Position numbers and translations under genes: made by a program. Positions 1-10,985 of a stretch of 64,000 nucleotides of DNA are shown one piece after another. Under the pieces are notes generated by a model. It saw nothing but the letters and a program-made list of their open reading frames with translations, searched no databases and was not told the DNA's origin. The stretch is from NCBI GenBank assembly GCA_003550325.1, contig QKWP01001128.1, positions 1 to 64,000 on the forward strand. Reading direction: 5' to 3'. Each line of letters starts with the position of its first letter. Positions within the stretch are counted from its first letter, which is position 1. The DNA is from Gigaspora rosea. Lineage: Eukaryota > Glomeromycota > Glomeromycetes > Diversisporales > Gigasporaceae.

Positions 1-1020
1 CAAAATAGACAAACAAATAAGCAAAATAGGCAACAAAGACACGCCAAAATTGTAGATGTTTAATGATCTATGTTCACCCTACCCTTAAGCAGGTCTATTT
101 TTTAAAAAATTTTCTTTTTGGTAGCTAAAAAATTAAAAAATTTTAATTTCTGGGATCATCAGCCTAAATTACTTAATGCAAACCAAATATCTGCGCATTT
201 ATTGTATGGCAGCAAGATTTAATATAAAATTAGTTGGCTAATTTCATTTGATTTTATTTTATTATATATACTTTTGCATATTATTAAACAAGACAACGCA
301 TACGCAATGCCTATAAAATAAATGACACATATCAAAAAAAGAGCAAAACCTACTAACAAACGCGAAATCACACTGACAGCAATGACTCCAATAAAAACAA
401 TAGCTCACAAAGACGACAACTCATTAATGAAGAAAAAAGAGAGATTAGTTCAGTATATATACACTAAAAAAAAGTGCTTAAATCCAATGTAGCGAAATTG
501 TGGCATTAACAACTAGCAACGATGACTTAACTCCAATAACAGTGAACAACCATCAATAACATAACTCCAATCACAATAACAACTCAAACAATAGTGACAC
601 CAACATTAGTAATGGCAGCTCCAGCAACATGTTAGAACCTAAAACTGTAAAAAAAAAGATTAGTTAAACGTACATGGAATAAACAACAGAGCAAAAAAAA
701 AAAACCCCCCCCCGATCGGCATAACAATTATTGTTTATATATTGCACATGACCTGTGACAAAAAGATCATGTAACGGGGTGCAACAATAACATAATATAA
801 AATTTTTTAAATTTTTTTTTATTACAAACTATTACAATTTTTTATTAATGCAATTTAATACAAAAAAATACAAAATTTTTTATTTAAAAAACTTTATTTT
901 TTAATAATAAAATATAACAAAAATATTAATAAAATCAATTTTATAAACATTGTATTAATATAATAATAGTGCCAAAAAAAGGTAACAAACAATAGCTATT
1001 TAATTTAAATATACAGGATT
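1..1020. other. AT-rich intergenic region, no gene seen
   Basis: No supportable gene. Around 500-640 the plus strand is rich in Asn, Ser and Thr codons (AAC/AAT/AGC) but is broken by stops, so it is low-complexity sequence or a decayed coding relic. A run of A followed by nine C lies near 695-716. The stretch 780-1000 is almost pure A/T. Confidence 0.6.
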
Positions 1021-2334
1021 TCAAGACTCAGTAATATCAAGATTTATTTGAGCAGAATCAGCTTGAGCTTAAGACAAATTTAAATAAACAAATATTATTT
1101 TTAACTAAAATAAATAATATAATTTTAATATATTAATTTAAAAAATACCTTTAATTGCCTTCAAAATTAATTTTGTAATAATAATTTTGCTAGTGTACAT
1201 TTCATCAGGATGCTTTGATATTGGCAATGTTTTAATACCTTTATTTGCTTCTAAGAATTGCTTTTTAATTTCATTATCATTTGAACTAGCTATTTTATCA
1301 AGCCAATCACCAATTTTATAATAAATATCATAAGCACTAGGTCGTTCATTTGGATCAGAATTCATGCATTTCTCAGCCAATTCAATATAACATTTAGGTG
1401 TTCTAGATGCAAACTCTGGACGTGATCCTTTGCAAATATTGACTGCAAGTTTTGTATCAAATTCATGACCATCAAAAGGTTTTTGTCCACTTGTCATTTC
1501 TGTCATAATAACTCCAAACCCATAAATATCTGCTGCTTGTGTAAACTGCTGCTTACCTGATAAAACTTCTGGTGCAACATAAGGCATAACTCCACAAATA
1601 TCTCCTTCTAAAACTTTTTCATCAGTCTTTCTAGACAATCCTAAATCTGCAATATATAATGTGATATTATCTTGCAAAATGTTGCCACTATGAAAATCAG
1701 CATGAATGTATCCTGAAAATTCGTGAATCAAATATAACTCATGTGAACTATCTTTAAGTATTTGCAATTTAGTCTGCCAGGTAAGCGTACAAAAATTTTT
1801 TCTTAAATATTTATAAAGACTTCCATTATTAGCATATTGAAATACCATCAAGTATTCTTTTGTTTCTGTATTTTGAGTTATGCCATATATTGCGAGCTTA
1901 TTAGCATTTAATTTACATGGCATAAGACTTTTGAACTTGAAGTTTAAACAACAAATTAGTTGATGATTTATTAGATAAGTTATTAAACCAATAAATTAGC
2001 TTACTTCTTTTAAATAATCATTATTGTTTTCCATAGAACTGGCGGCCAACGTCTTGAGTGCGACGGTGCTGGATTGTTCACGCGCTCTTTTGTAAATGTC
2101 ATTATTACCGTCCTTAATTGCTTCAACTTTTCGTATGCCATCCAACCAGGTTGCTGAATATACAGAGCCAAATCCTCCTTTACCGATTTTTTTAACACCT
2201 GATAATCTATCAAATGGAATCCATTCAATCACATCTTCATACATCATGGCTCTAAGTTGAAACGTTTTTATGCAATCGTCAATATCCTTCTTATTTCTAC
2301 TTGTCCACTTTGTTGCAATGCACACATTTTCCAT
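1021..2334 (-). CDS. TKL-type serine/threonine/tyrosine protein kinase, three exons
   Basis: Predicted cytosolic protein kinase of 387 residues. Exons are 2334-2005, 1935-1149 and 1067-1021. Introns are 2004-1936 (GTAAGC..AG, phase 0) and 1148-1068 (GTATTT..AG, phase 1). The first splice restores a conserved-looking stretch between the VALK lysine and the IYGITQ segment. The second adds a short acidic tail ending at TGA instead of the read-through stop at 1138. Kinase landmarks are all present: Gly loop GKGGFGSVY (about residues 51-59), Lys94 in VALKTL, catalytic loop HADFHSGN (His188, Asp190, Asn195), DLG in place of DFG (Asp207), APE (about 231-233) and DIYGFGVIMTEMTSG in helix F. The catalytic residues suggest an active enzyme. 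The layout matches the expanded TKL-like kinases of arbuscular mycorrhizal fungi (family knowledge). The third exon rests only on splice signals; an alternative acceptor after TTATTTTAG is possible. Sits downstream of a Sel1-repeat gene on the same strand. Confidence 0.88.
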
Positions 2335-2399
2335 ATTTGAACTGTCTAATTTATATAATATAATATATAGTTGATTTATTTTGCACCTGCGGTTTTAAA

Positions 2400-3095
2400 C
2401 TTTAGATCGAATGTAAATGATTTTTATATTACCGACTAAATTAATACGAATAAAATGAAATGAATTTAAACGTAATGGTAAATAAGTATTTATGAACTTG
2501 TTTTGTGAACTTGTTTTGCTGTTTTAATTCCATTGATTAATAAATGTTCTTTATACTCACAAACTAAATTAATACGAATAAAATGAAATGAATTTAAACG
2601 TAATTGTAATAAATATTTATGAACTTGTTTTGTGAACTTGTTTTGCTGTTTTGATTAATAAATGTTCTTGATACTCACGCACTGAATGAGGTAATTAATG
2701 CGAATGAAATGAATTTAAACGTAATGGTAAATAAGTATTTATGAACTTGTTTTGTGAACTTGTTTTGCTGTTTTTATTCCCATTGATTAATAAATGTTCT
2801 TTATACTCACTCACTGAATAAAATGATTAATGCGAATGAAATGAATTTAAACGTAATGGTAAATAAGTATTTATGATCTTGTTTTGTGAACTTGTTTTGC
2901 TGTTTTTAATTCCATTGATTAATAAATGTTCTTTATACTCACTCACTGAATAAAATGATTAATGCGAATGAAATGAATTTAAACGTAATGGTAAATAAGT
3001 ATTTATGATCTTGTTTTGTGAACTTGTTTTGCTGTTTTTAATTCCATTGATTTAATAATGTTCTTTATACTTACGAGCTAAATGACACAAACAAT
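2400..3095. repeat. Tandem repeat array, ~121-132-bp units
   Basis: The motif GAATTTAAACGTAAT recurs at 2462, 2590, 2711, 2843 and 2975, giving spacings of 128, 121, 132 and 132. Each unit also contains TTGTGAACTTGTTTTGCTG and a TATACTCAC/TATACTTAC block. Units 4 and 5 are nearly identical, which suggests recent expansion. The array lies exactly between the Sel1 gene and the kinase gene. On the minus strand each unit presents a GTRAGTATAAAG sequence that matches a 5' splice site. Confidence 0.9.
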
Positions 3096-3254
3096 AAATA
3101 CGTATTTAGGAGCTTAAATTACTGAAATAGATCAATAAATGCATTTTATGCTTACTCCCTAATAATTAAAATTGTATAAAAAAACTTAAATATGAATAAA
3201 CTATAAAACGTCATAAACATTAATTTATTTAACTCACTTTTGAATCCATTCCCA

Positions 3255-3632
3255 CTATTTATTACTATTTTCTTCCATGCCAATTCCGTAAAAATAACAC
3301 CAGGCAATTTTCCAAATTCCCATTGAATTACCTGCCTCAGCAGACTTCAGATAATATGTAAACGCTTTATGCTTATCGACTTCGACTCCAATTCCTAAAT
3401 AATAACAATATCCAACTTGGTACATTCCGTTAGAATTATTCATATCTGCCGATTTTTGGTAACATATGAATGCTTTTTTTTCATCCTTTTCAATTCCTAT
3501 TCCATATTCGTAACAATAACCAAGCAAATAATTTCTGTTTGAATCATACGTATCGTCCAATTTTTGACTGCTATCGAAATTCAGTTGATTGAAAGCATCG
3601 GTAATTCGTGTAATTTCTTTTTCGTTTTCCAT
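3255..3632 (-). CDS. Sel1-like repeat protein, short and probably truncated
   Basis: 125 residues with about three Sel1-like (TPR-related) repeats. Landmarks are LGYCYEYGIGIEKDEKKAF, VGYCYYLGIGVEVDKHKAF with YYLKSAEAGN, and IAWCYFYGIGME. Sel1 repeats are protein-interaction scaffolds that in Glomeromycotina often accompany TKL kinases (family knowledge). The start ATG at 3632 opens an N-terminal MENEKEITRITDAFNQLNF leader of the usual kind. The protein stops abruptly at TAG partway through the third repeat. Directly after that TAG, the same frame continues WEWIQK and then meets a strong donor (GTGAGT near 3232-3237). So the gene is either truncated by one nonsense codon or spliced earlier at a weak GTAATA. 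No further Sel1 repeats were found in the tandem array downstream. Confidence 0.75.
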   Translation of the reverse strand: MENEKEITRITDAFNQLNFDSSQKLDDTYDSNRNYLLGYCYEYGIGIEKDEKKAFICYQKSADMNNSNGMYQVGYCYYLGIGVEVDKHKAFTYYLKSAEAGNSMGIWKIAWCYFYGIGMEENSNK

Positions 3633-6090
3633 TTGGTTTTAAAAAAATGTTTGGATGTCACCACGATATACTGATATTTGATATTTTTTTTATTTATTTA
3701 CTTTGGTTATACAATATATCCTAAATCATACCGGCCGTTGCAGTCATGCACAAAATTCAGCCTACATGCATTGCAAATATTAGGCCAACAAAAGTAACGA
3801 CCGATTTTCGCTCAAAATGGAAATTTTTTATTAATATAATTTTGGCCGCATATATATCAAATTTTTTTTATTAATAATTTAATACATTATTGAATGCACG
3901 TGTGCATTCAAAATTATTTGATTCTTCATATTGGGCCCAAAACCACCAGAAGAACGAATGAATTAAAGTTTTTGTATCCTTTTTTAAAAATGGGTTTAAG
4001 ATCGTTTACACTTTTTAAAGGCTTTTAAATTTTGGATATTATTTTTTAATGCTATCGTATTGTTTTTAATAAGTTTAGGTCGGGGTCTTCCTTTACTTAC
4101 AATATAATTCAATTTTTTCAATTTGACACATTTTGTAGCTTTTTTTATAATACAAAAACGATAATTATTACATCAAAACATTATATTTACTTCAACTAAT
4201 AAACAAATAAAAATACAAAACAGAAAAATATAGTCTTGAAGAACCTTAATATAAAAATTTTTATTATTTTTTTTATTTAAATTTGAATTAAGTATTAACG
4301 ACTTTTAACTATAACTGTGAACCACTCTCAATCCATTACCAAGCCCTATCTACCCCTAAAACTCAACACTAGCTGTCTATTTTCTTTTTTTCATTGTGTA
4401 ATATTATACTCTAATATTCCAGGTTTACTTGCTCGCTTCTCTTTTTGTTTCGTTAAAGAATGCCATGCCTTCACTAGTCCTTCACTTGTATACATTTCTA
4501 TCTTTTTTTTTTAATATTAAATTTAATATATAGTTATATTATAATTTCTAAAATATGAGCTTTTTATTGCCACAAAAAACTTAATCACAAAACAATACAG
4601 GACCTTAACTATAAACAACAAACCATATAAGTTCCAGATCATGGTTGGAGTCATGCAATGGCAGGTGTCATTCCTTCATTGCTTTTTTATAGTACTTTTT
4701 TTTGCTTCTTGAGAACTGAGGAACGTCTAAACAATAATAAAAATTTTAATTTTTTTAGTTTTTTGTATTGTTAAAGAAACTATTAGCTTAATGTGTAGGT
4801 GTGTTGCATTACTTGTGTAGTTTACTAAGTGGTTACTTTTTGGTATAAAATAAGTGAATTTCTTACTTTTGCAGGCTTTAGGTGTGCAACACCTTATGCT
4901 GGATTTGCATGAGGTTTTTTTTTTACCCTGGTGCTTATTCAAAAGTCAAAGAAAAAAAGTAAAAAAAAATTTTGACTTGGATAATGTCAAAAAGGGGTAA
5001 GCATAGCCATGTTTTTACTCATATGAGATGATTTGCAAATCAGATATTACTTTTGTTGGCCACTGTACGTGCATAAATAAACTAGTAAATGCATCATGTT
5101 AATGCAGCAAAGTTTGATGATTATATAAAAATAATTGCTAGTAAAAAAGAAAAATTGTATTCAGTTAATATAATAAAAGAATACAAATATTATATGAAAG
5201 AATATAATAGAAATAGATTTGTAAAAAAATTTTTTATTAGTTATGGTTATGAAATAATATATGCAACAATTTTTTGATCCAAATATAAGAATTTATAATT
5301 AATATATTTTTATTTTAAAGTATTATAGTAGTGAAATGAACATATTATTATTGTATTATAATAAGTTTAGAGATTTATTTTTTTTTATAAAATAATTAAT
5401 AAGAATTCAATTATATTTTAAGATTAGGTTCAACTTTATATGAAGAAGAAATTTAAAAAACATGTCTATTGTGATACAAATTGTTTATTCTTAAAAAATT
5501 GTATACAAAACTATATTCAGTATATTAATAAAAAGATTTTTTTAAGTGAGTTAACTATATATTTAGTTAAACTTTAATAAAAATTATAGGGTTTTTTATG
5601 CTAATTTAATATACTTAACAAATTTTAGCAATAGTTATATATGAATAGAAATTCAGGGATAATATAAAAGAAAATGATAATTAATTAAAAAGAACTTATT
5701 ATAATTGTCTATTTTTAATCTAATTCTTCTCTAATCTGAATATTATTAAACTTTCTCTAAACTGAAAAAAATTTTTTAGAACTGTTGTAAATTTTATTAT
5801 AAAGTTTGGATTAGCTATATATAATATTTTGAAAACTAAACTTTTTTAAATTTTTATATAGTAAAAATCAGCAGTTCTGGCAGTTTGGAATAGAGAGAGT
5901 TAATTGTATTTTCAGTAAATTGTATATTTATTTTTAATTATTATTGCTTTTGTTAAAGATATTATTATTAATAAGGGGCATTCATAAATAACATTATACA
6001 AGAGAGGGTTAAATGAAATATACTATTTTTTCTAATAAATAGAGAGGGTCAAAAAATTATAACATATTTTTTTAGAAAATTTGTTTAAAT
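3633..6090. other. AT-rich intergenic region, no gene supported
   Basis: Open frames here (for example 4317-4514 plus, 4727-4942 minus and 5089-5277 plus) are short, low-complexity and without recognisable motifs. GGCCAACAAAAGTAA at about 3781 recurs inverted near 5047, which may mark the ends of an old element. A block near 5976-6055 (GGGGCATTCATAAATAACAT) looks like a transposon terminus but its partner was not found. Confidence 0.5.
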
Positions 6091-6100
6091 TATAATGCAG

Positions 6101-6205
6101 TAGTCCAAATTGAATAATTTTGGTACTATTTGATTCGTCTTAGTAAGAGGAGTCAAATGGTACCAATTTCATTTTATTTGAATTACTAGATTAGAAGTTA
6201 TTGAC
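6101..6205. mobile_element. Hairpin MITE, copy a (degenerate)
   Basis: Imperfect foldback with arms of about 35-40 bases around TTTGATTCGTCTTAG; the core TGGTACTATTTGATTC is mirrored by GTCAAATGGTACCA. Same family as the hairpins at 6255, 7540 and 7725. Confidence 0.6.
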
Positions 6206-6254
6206 AAAATACTTTTGGTCAAATCTTTTCTTATAAAATTACTATATAACCAAT

Positions 6255-6400
6255 AGTTTTTGTAAGTATCTTGCAATTCAGCAATCCAAATGATATGATT
6301 TTAGTATCATAGAATTTGTTTTACAGAGACAAATTGAATAGTAACTAAATTATCTAAATCAGATTACTGTATTACAAGATATTCAAGTTTTTGTAAAATT
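6255..6400. mobile_element. Hairpin MITE, copy b (degenerate)
   Basis: Foldback with the family core inverted about a short centre (GATTTTAGTATCATAG against TGAATAGTAACTAAATTA), flanked by a TATCTTGCAATTCAG-like end mirrored by TGTATTACAAGATAT. More diverged than copies c and d. Confidence 0.5.
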
Positions 6401-6459
6401 ATATATATATAAGCATACAGATTTTGAAATTTTTTTATATAGTCTAGGGAAGTGTTGTT

Positions 6460-6700
6460 ACAGGACAACTTTGGACAATGATTTGGACAATTTTGGACAA
6501 TTTTGAACAATTAAATAAAGTAAAATTACTTAAAATTTTATTAAAATAACCTATTTTAATTTTAACTGGAATGTGTTTAGTACCTAAAAAAATATATAGT
6601 TATATATTTTTTAGATAAATTTATTAATCATTAAAGTTTGGACAAGCTTTGGACAATCTTGGATATTTGGACAATTTTGGATATGAACAAGCCAAAAAAG
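6460..6700. repeat. TTGGACAA short repeats
   Basis: TTTGGACAAT/TTTTGGACAA recurs four or five times at 6468-6515 and again at about 6638-6690. The spacing is irregular, and the two clusters flank an AT-rich segment. Possibly sub-terminal repeats of an unrecognised transposon; no terminal inverted repeat was defined. Confidence 0.5.
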
Positions 6701-7180
6701 GCTTTGGACAGCCAAAATGTACAATATTGGTCTAGGGGTGGCAAGCACTACTATGTAGGAGTACATAATATTATTTATGGAAGCCTCTTAAACAAAAAAA
6801 TAAAAAATAAAAAAGATGAAAAAGTAGTATAAGTATAAAGTTCTGGTTGTATAATATTTTTTTATAGATCTTAAAAAGCTGTTTTTTTAATAAAATATAC
6901 AAATAATAGTTAAAATTTTTTTTGAAAAGTTTTAGGTTGGACAATAGATTTATATAGATAAAATGCATAATATAATAGTAAAAAAAAATATAAATATACA
7001 AAATAAATAATAGTTTATAATAATACAAAAAATGTAAGTTATTAGATACAAATTAATTACAAAAATAAAAGAAATTTCAAATAATATATTTATATTTTAT
7101 ACAACATAGTTTAAATCAGCATAAATTAATAATGAAATATATATTCTAATAATAGTATTTAATAATGGATAAGTCTATTC

Positions 7181-7393
7181 GTAACGCCCCATTATGTAAC
7201 ACCCTATACCTAAAATCCTTTATAATACAAAATTTAACTAGTAAACTTGTTTTAGATATACTAATGAAAAATGATCCTCTCGCAATTTTGTATTAATCTT
7301 GATATTAACTTTAAACCTAATATAACACTAACCCTAGCACTAACCCTAACCCTAACCCTACCATTAACAGGCTGTTACGTAACAGGGTGTTAC
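7181..7393. mobile_element. MITE with telomere-like internal repeats
   Basis: The ends form a 25-bp inverted repeat matching at about 20 positions (left GTAACGCCCCATTATGTAAC, right reading GTAACACCCTGTTACGTAAC on the other strand). The interior carries consecutive CTAACC/CCCTAA repeats near 7326-7365 that resemble TTAGGG telomeric DNA. Confidence 0.65.
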
Positions 7394-7539
7394 AAATACA
7401 TTTATTCTTTAATAATATTTATTTTAAAATAACAATTATAAGTTTTGTTTGCTTTATAATAAATTTTTCAAAAAAATCAATAATTTTGATTGGTACATAA
7501 GGTAAAAAGGAGTAATTTGTCAAATAGAAGTAATTTGAC

Positions 7540-7685
7540 GAATTTGGATATTGTGTGATCTAATGATTGGAATCGAATAATTTTTATGCCATTTGATTCG
7601 TCTTGATGAGACAAATCGAATGGTACAAGAATCACCTGATTCTGATCACTGGATCACAAGATATCATTGATTATTTGCCAGGTTT
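7540..7685. mobile_element. Hairpin MITE, copy c
   Basis: Foldback with arms of about 50 bases. The left arm contains GGAATCGAATAATTTTTATG and CCATTTGATTCGTCTT; the right arm mirrors it through ATCGAATGGTACAAGAATCA. The ends carry TGTGATC and GATCACA. No coding content. Confidence 0.75.
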
Positions 7686-7724
7686 ACACTTCGTCAAAAT
7701 CCCCCTCAAGAATCTTTTTTGTGT

Positions 7725-7880
7725 AGCATATAATCGATGATATATTTTGACACAGTAATCAGAATCAAATAATTTTTATACCATTTGATTCGTATCTTAG
7801 AGATGAATCGAATGGTATAAAAATCATTTGATTCTGATCGCTGGATCACATAAGATATCATCAAATCATCAAATTACCCC
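7725..7880. mobile_element. Hairpin MITE, copy d (best preserved)
   Basis: Foldback with arms of about 58 bases centred near 7800. TTTTTATACCATTTGATTCG is mirrored by ATCGAATGGTATAAAAAT, and the outer ends read ATGATATAT and ATATCATC. Lies 40 bases from copy c in the same family. Confidence 0.78.
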
Positions 7881-8597
7881 TACCTCTTTAAATTTAACCT
7901 TTTTGATACGATGTATAATTCTATTTAATGTCACTTTAAAAAAAGATGTTATATTACTAATTTTATATAAAATAATTTAAATTATGTATAAATTTTAATA
8001 CAAAAAATAAACCATTTACTAATATTATAATAAATAAGTTTTTATATTAGTTATTTTAACTTCTTCAAATTACCTCTTTCTACTTTAGTACACATAATTA
8101 TTTGATATTTGAGTAGCTATTTCTATATATAGAAAAGATTTGCTATATATTTAATTAACTAAAATATAATACAATATGTATAAAATTTTTAATTATAGAT
8201 TAAAATAATTAATATATTTAACTAGTATATATAAAATTTAAGAAAAGGTTAAATTTAAATTTATTAAGCAAGAAAAAGCTATTAGCTTAATTTTTGTGAA
8301 TGAGGGTACAATTTTTATAGTATTAGAAGATTTATTTTATAAATGTTAGATATTTATAATAAAATTGAAATTAATTATTATTATAAAGTTAACAACTTTT
8401 CAATAATATTTACTATTGCTTACAAATAATATATATTATTTTAATAATTAGATAATTAGAATAATCAAATAAATAAATGAAAACAGTTATACTAATTTAG
8501 TGAAATAACATGTATTATTTATAAAAAAAAAATAGAAAAATTTGCAAAAATTGTTTTATTTTATAAATATGATTAATTCTAATTTGAAAAACCTTAA
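7881..8597. other. AT-rich intergenic region, nothing seen
   Basis: More than 80 percent A/T by eye. No coding, RNA or repeat structure beyond homopolymer-like runs. Confidence 0.6.
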
Positions 8598-10339
8598 TCT
8601 AGACCCAGGTTTTATGTTAATAATATAAACCTTATAGAGGTTTATATTAAAATTTTTTTTATTCTAGACCTCAATGAGGTTTACTCTAAATACTTAACCT
8701 ATGCCACTACCCCAGATAATCATGCATTATAGTAATGATCGTGTACTGGATAATCTAATTTTTTTTATTTTTATTTTTATTTTTTTTTGTTTACAGTAAT
8801 AACTTTTTCTTCGACATCATTGGAATCGCCTTTAAAGTCATCATTTCAGCATTCGTTCTGAAGTCATAGAAATTTCACTTGTAGTACCTTCTTTGTCGCT
8901 TTTAGTATTTTTTCTTACTTCTTACTGTTTTTCGTCATTTTAATCTTGCTTCGCTTTTTTCTTATTTCTTATTAATTTTTGCAGCTTTGTTAGTTCGTTC
9001 TAGCTACTTGGAGTAATCGTGGTGTTTCTTTAAGAATTATGCTATTAGAGTCATTGTTGGTATCATCGCAGGTGTTGTCACAGGTGTCATCATTAAGTCC
9101 TTTATTGCTTCATGGATTGTCATTCTTGGCGGGTTTTTTGTTTGCTGTTTTAGTGTGTTGTTCTTCGTTAAATAGGTTCTATTTTTTGTTAAAGAGGTTT
9201 GGCTTGAGGTTTTTCTTTGTACTAATGTTTCTTCCTAGTGATTCTCTTTAGGTTCAGATTTTGTTCCTTCAGTATTTCCAAACTTTTCTTTCTTGGTAAT
9301 TCTGGGTTCTTGGAGTATTTTCCTGGTAAGTTTGTTTGTTCAGTGAGTTCAATTTTTTTTTTATGATGCTAATACTTTTTTTCTTTAAGTTCAAGGTCTT
9401 TGAAAGGTTTCTTCGGTGCTTTTGGTAAATTTTTTGTTACGTGGATTCTGGGGGTTTTTTTTGCTTTATAGTGCTTGCTTTTTCTTTTCTTGGTAATTTT
9501 TCTTTAGGGCAAGTTCTTGGAATATTTTTTCGGCGCCTATAGTAAGATTTTTTGCTATATACATTATTTTTTTTTGATTTATAGTACTGACATTTTTTTT
9601 GTTAGAACAAACATATTGCGATACTTAAAATGAACAATAATGATAGTCAAAATGAACGTTTGTGATAGTAGGATATAGCACGATAATTTTGTATTATTGG
9701 TGGTGGTTGTTCCAAAAATTAATAATTTAAAAAATAATTTAAAGAAAAAAATAAATAATTAAATAAAAAAAAACTATAAAAGAAATTAAAAAGAAATAAA
9801 AATTTTAAAAACAAGATGAATATAAATTAATTAAGTAAATAAAAAATTATTAAAAAAATAATTAACTAAAAAAAAAATGATTAAAAACAACCCCCAAATA
9901 ATTAAAAAAAAGATAACAAATAGTTAAAAAAAACCACTGATTTTGTAAGTGCATTAGATAAAAATTTAGAATTAGGGCTTTAAATTAGAGCCTATTACAT
10001 TAAAGTAATAATTACTATATGTAAAATTCCATTGCTATCATTTTTAATTAGTGTACCAAGTTGATTTAAGCATTAGTTTTTGCATATTTTCAATTTTTTT
10101 TTTGTTTTTTGTACGCGTGTTGGAATTCTTTATTGGGCGGATCCAGAATGTCAAAATTTGCATTTTCTGATTGGCTATTTCCTCTCCAGGAGTTAGTATT
10201 ATCTGTACAAATAAGTGTCATGTGATCACATGATCCAGATCTGGATTAGAGATTAGAGATATAGGTCTAGGATTAAATTAATTGTCTTAATATAGACCTC
10301 TTTGGGGTTTAGATTATTAGCGTAAACCCTGGGTTTAGT
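8598..10339. mobile_element. 1.74-kb terminal-inverted-repeat element
   Basis: The left end (TCTAGACCCAGGTTTTATG onward) and the reverse complement of the right end (ACTAAACCCAGGGTTTACG onward) align over about 50 bases, both continuing through TTAATAAT..TAAACC and AGAGGT..TATATTAA. No target-site duplication could be fixed. The interior 8790-9600 is T/C-rich on the plus strand. Its minus strand looks like decayed Lys/Glu/Ser-rich coding, with degenerate ~130-bp repeats at about 9290-9595. No transposase was recognised. Confidence 0.55.
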
Positions 10340-10841
10340 ATAAGATTACCTTCTAATTTTATTATCTCTTTGTCTGTAGACTATGTGCAGGCAAATTTGC
10401 TTGCAAAAAGTTAAATAATATTTTTTAAAAATAAATTTTTAAAAATTTACTAAAATTTATATAAAATATATTCTTTTAGACTTGATTTTTATTTTTAAAA
10501 TATAAATTCTAAAAATTAATTGTACTTTAAATAAAGTATACTACTTTAAAATTCATTAATTTATACAAAATATAACGAAATAGACCTATTTTTTTAATTA
10601 ATTATTTATTTTTATTACAGTAAATGCGATCCCCTATATTATTATTGAAATTTTTACTTTAAGTTATATTTAATATAAAATATTCAAAATAACTTTAAAA
10701 AATTTTATTTAAACCTATATATATATATGCACATGTACATACATATGACTATCAAATACAAGATACAAATAATAAATATAAAATACAAATATTAGCCCCT
10801 ATTATTGTTCACCAATACTATATAAAATATTGACTTATTTT
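10340..10841. other. AT-rich spacer, no gene
   Basis: Contains GCAGGCAAATTTGC at 10387-10400, one of several copies of a palindromic motif found in the window. Otherwise featureless. Confidence 0.5.
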
Positions 10842-10985
10842 TTAATATATTTCATCACTCAATTCTGTATTATCACCATCGCTATCATAATCATTGTCTT
10901 CAAGTATCTCTTCAGCTAAAAGATCTTCAAGCGTTTGTGAAATAAATGAAACCTCATAAAGGCCTATCAACTCAGCAGGTAATTT
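10842..10985 (-). pseudogene. Acidic C-terminal exon relic
   Basis: The minus strand from about 10985 to the TAA at 10842-10844 reads as a convincing protein C-terminus. It opens LPAELIGLYEVSFISQTLED and continues into an Asp/Glu-rich tail ending LSDEIY. No start codon lies upstream, an in-frame TAA sits three codons before it, and no neighbouring exon was found. It is therefore probably the surviving 3' exon of a decayed gene, possibly from a transposon. The family is not recognised with certainty. Confidence 0.55.

Noticed and set aside
2400..3095. CRISPR-like array
   Set aside because: Units are directly abutting, vary in length and have no unique spacers; the genome is eukaryotic. It is a minisatellite.
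4727..4942. Minus-strand 71-codon Cys/Lys-rich frame
   Set aside because: Might include a fragment of coding sequence (GVAHLKPAK in another frame), but no extended frame or splice partner was found.
9039..9251. 70-codon hydrophobic frame that looks like a membrane protein
   Set aside because: Lies in a T/C-rich degenerate interior of the 8598-10339 element; no start context, no homologous motif, and frames on both sides are closed.
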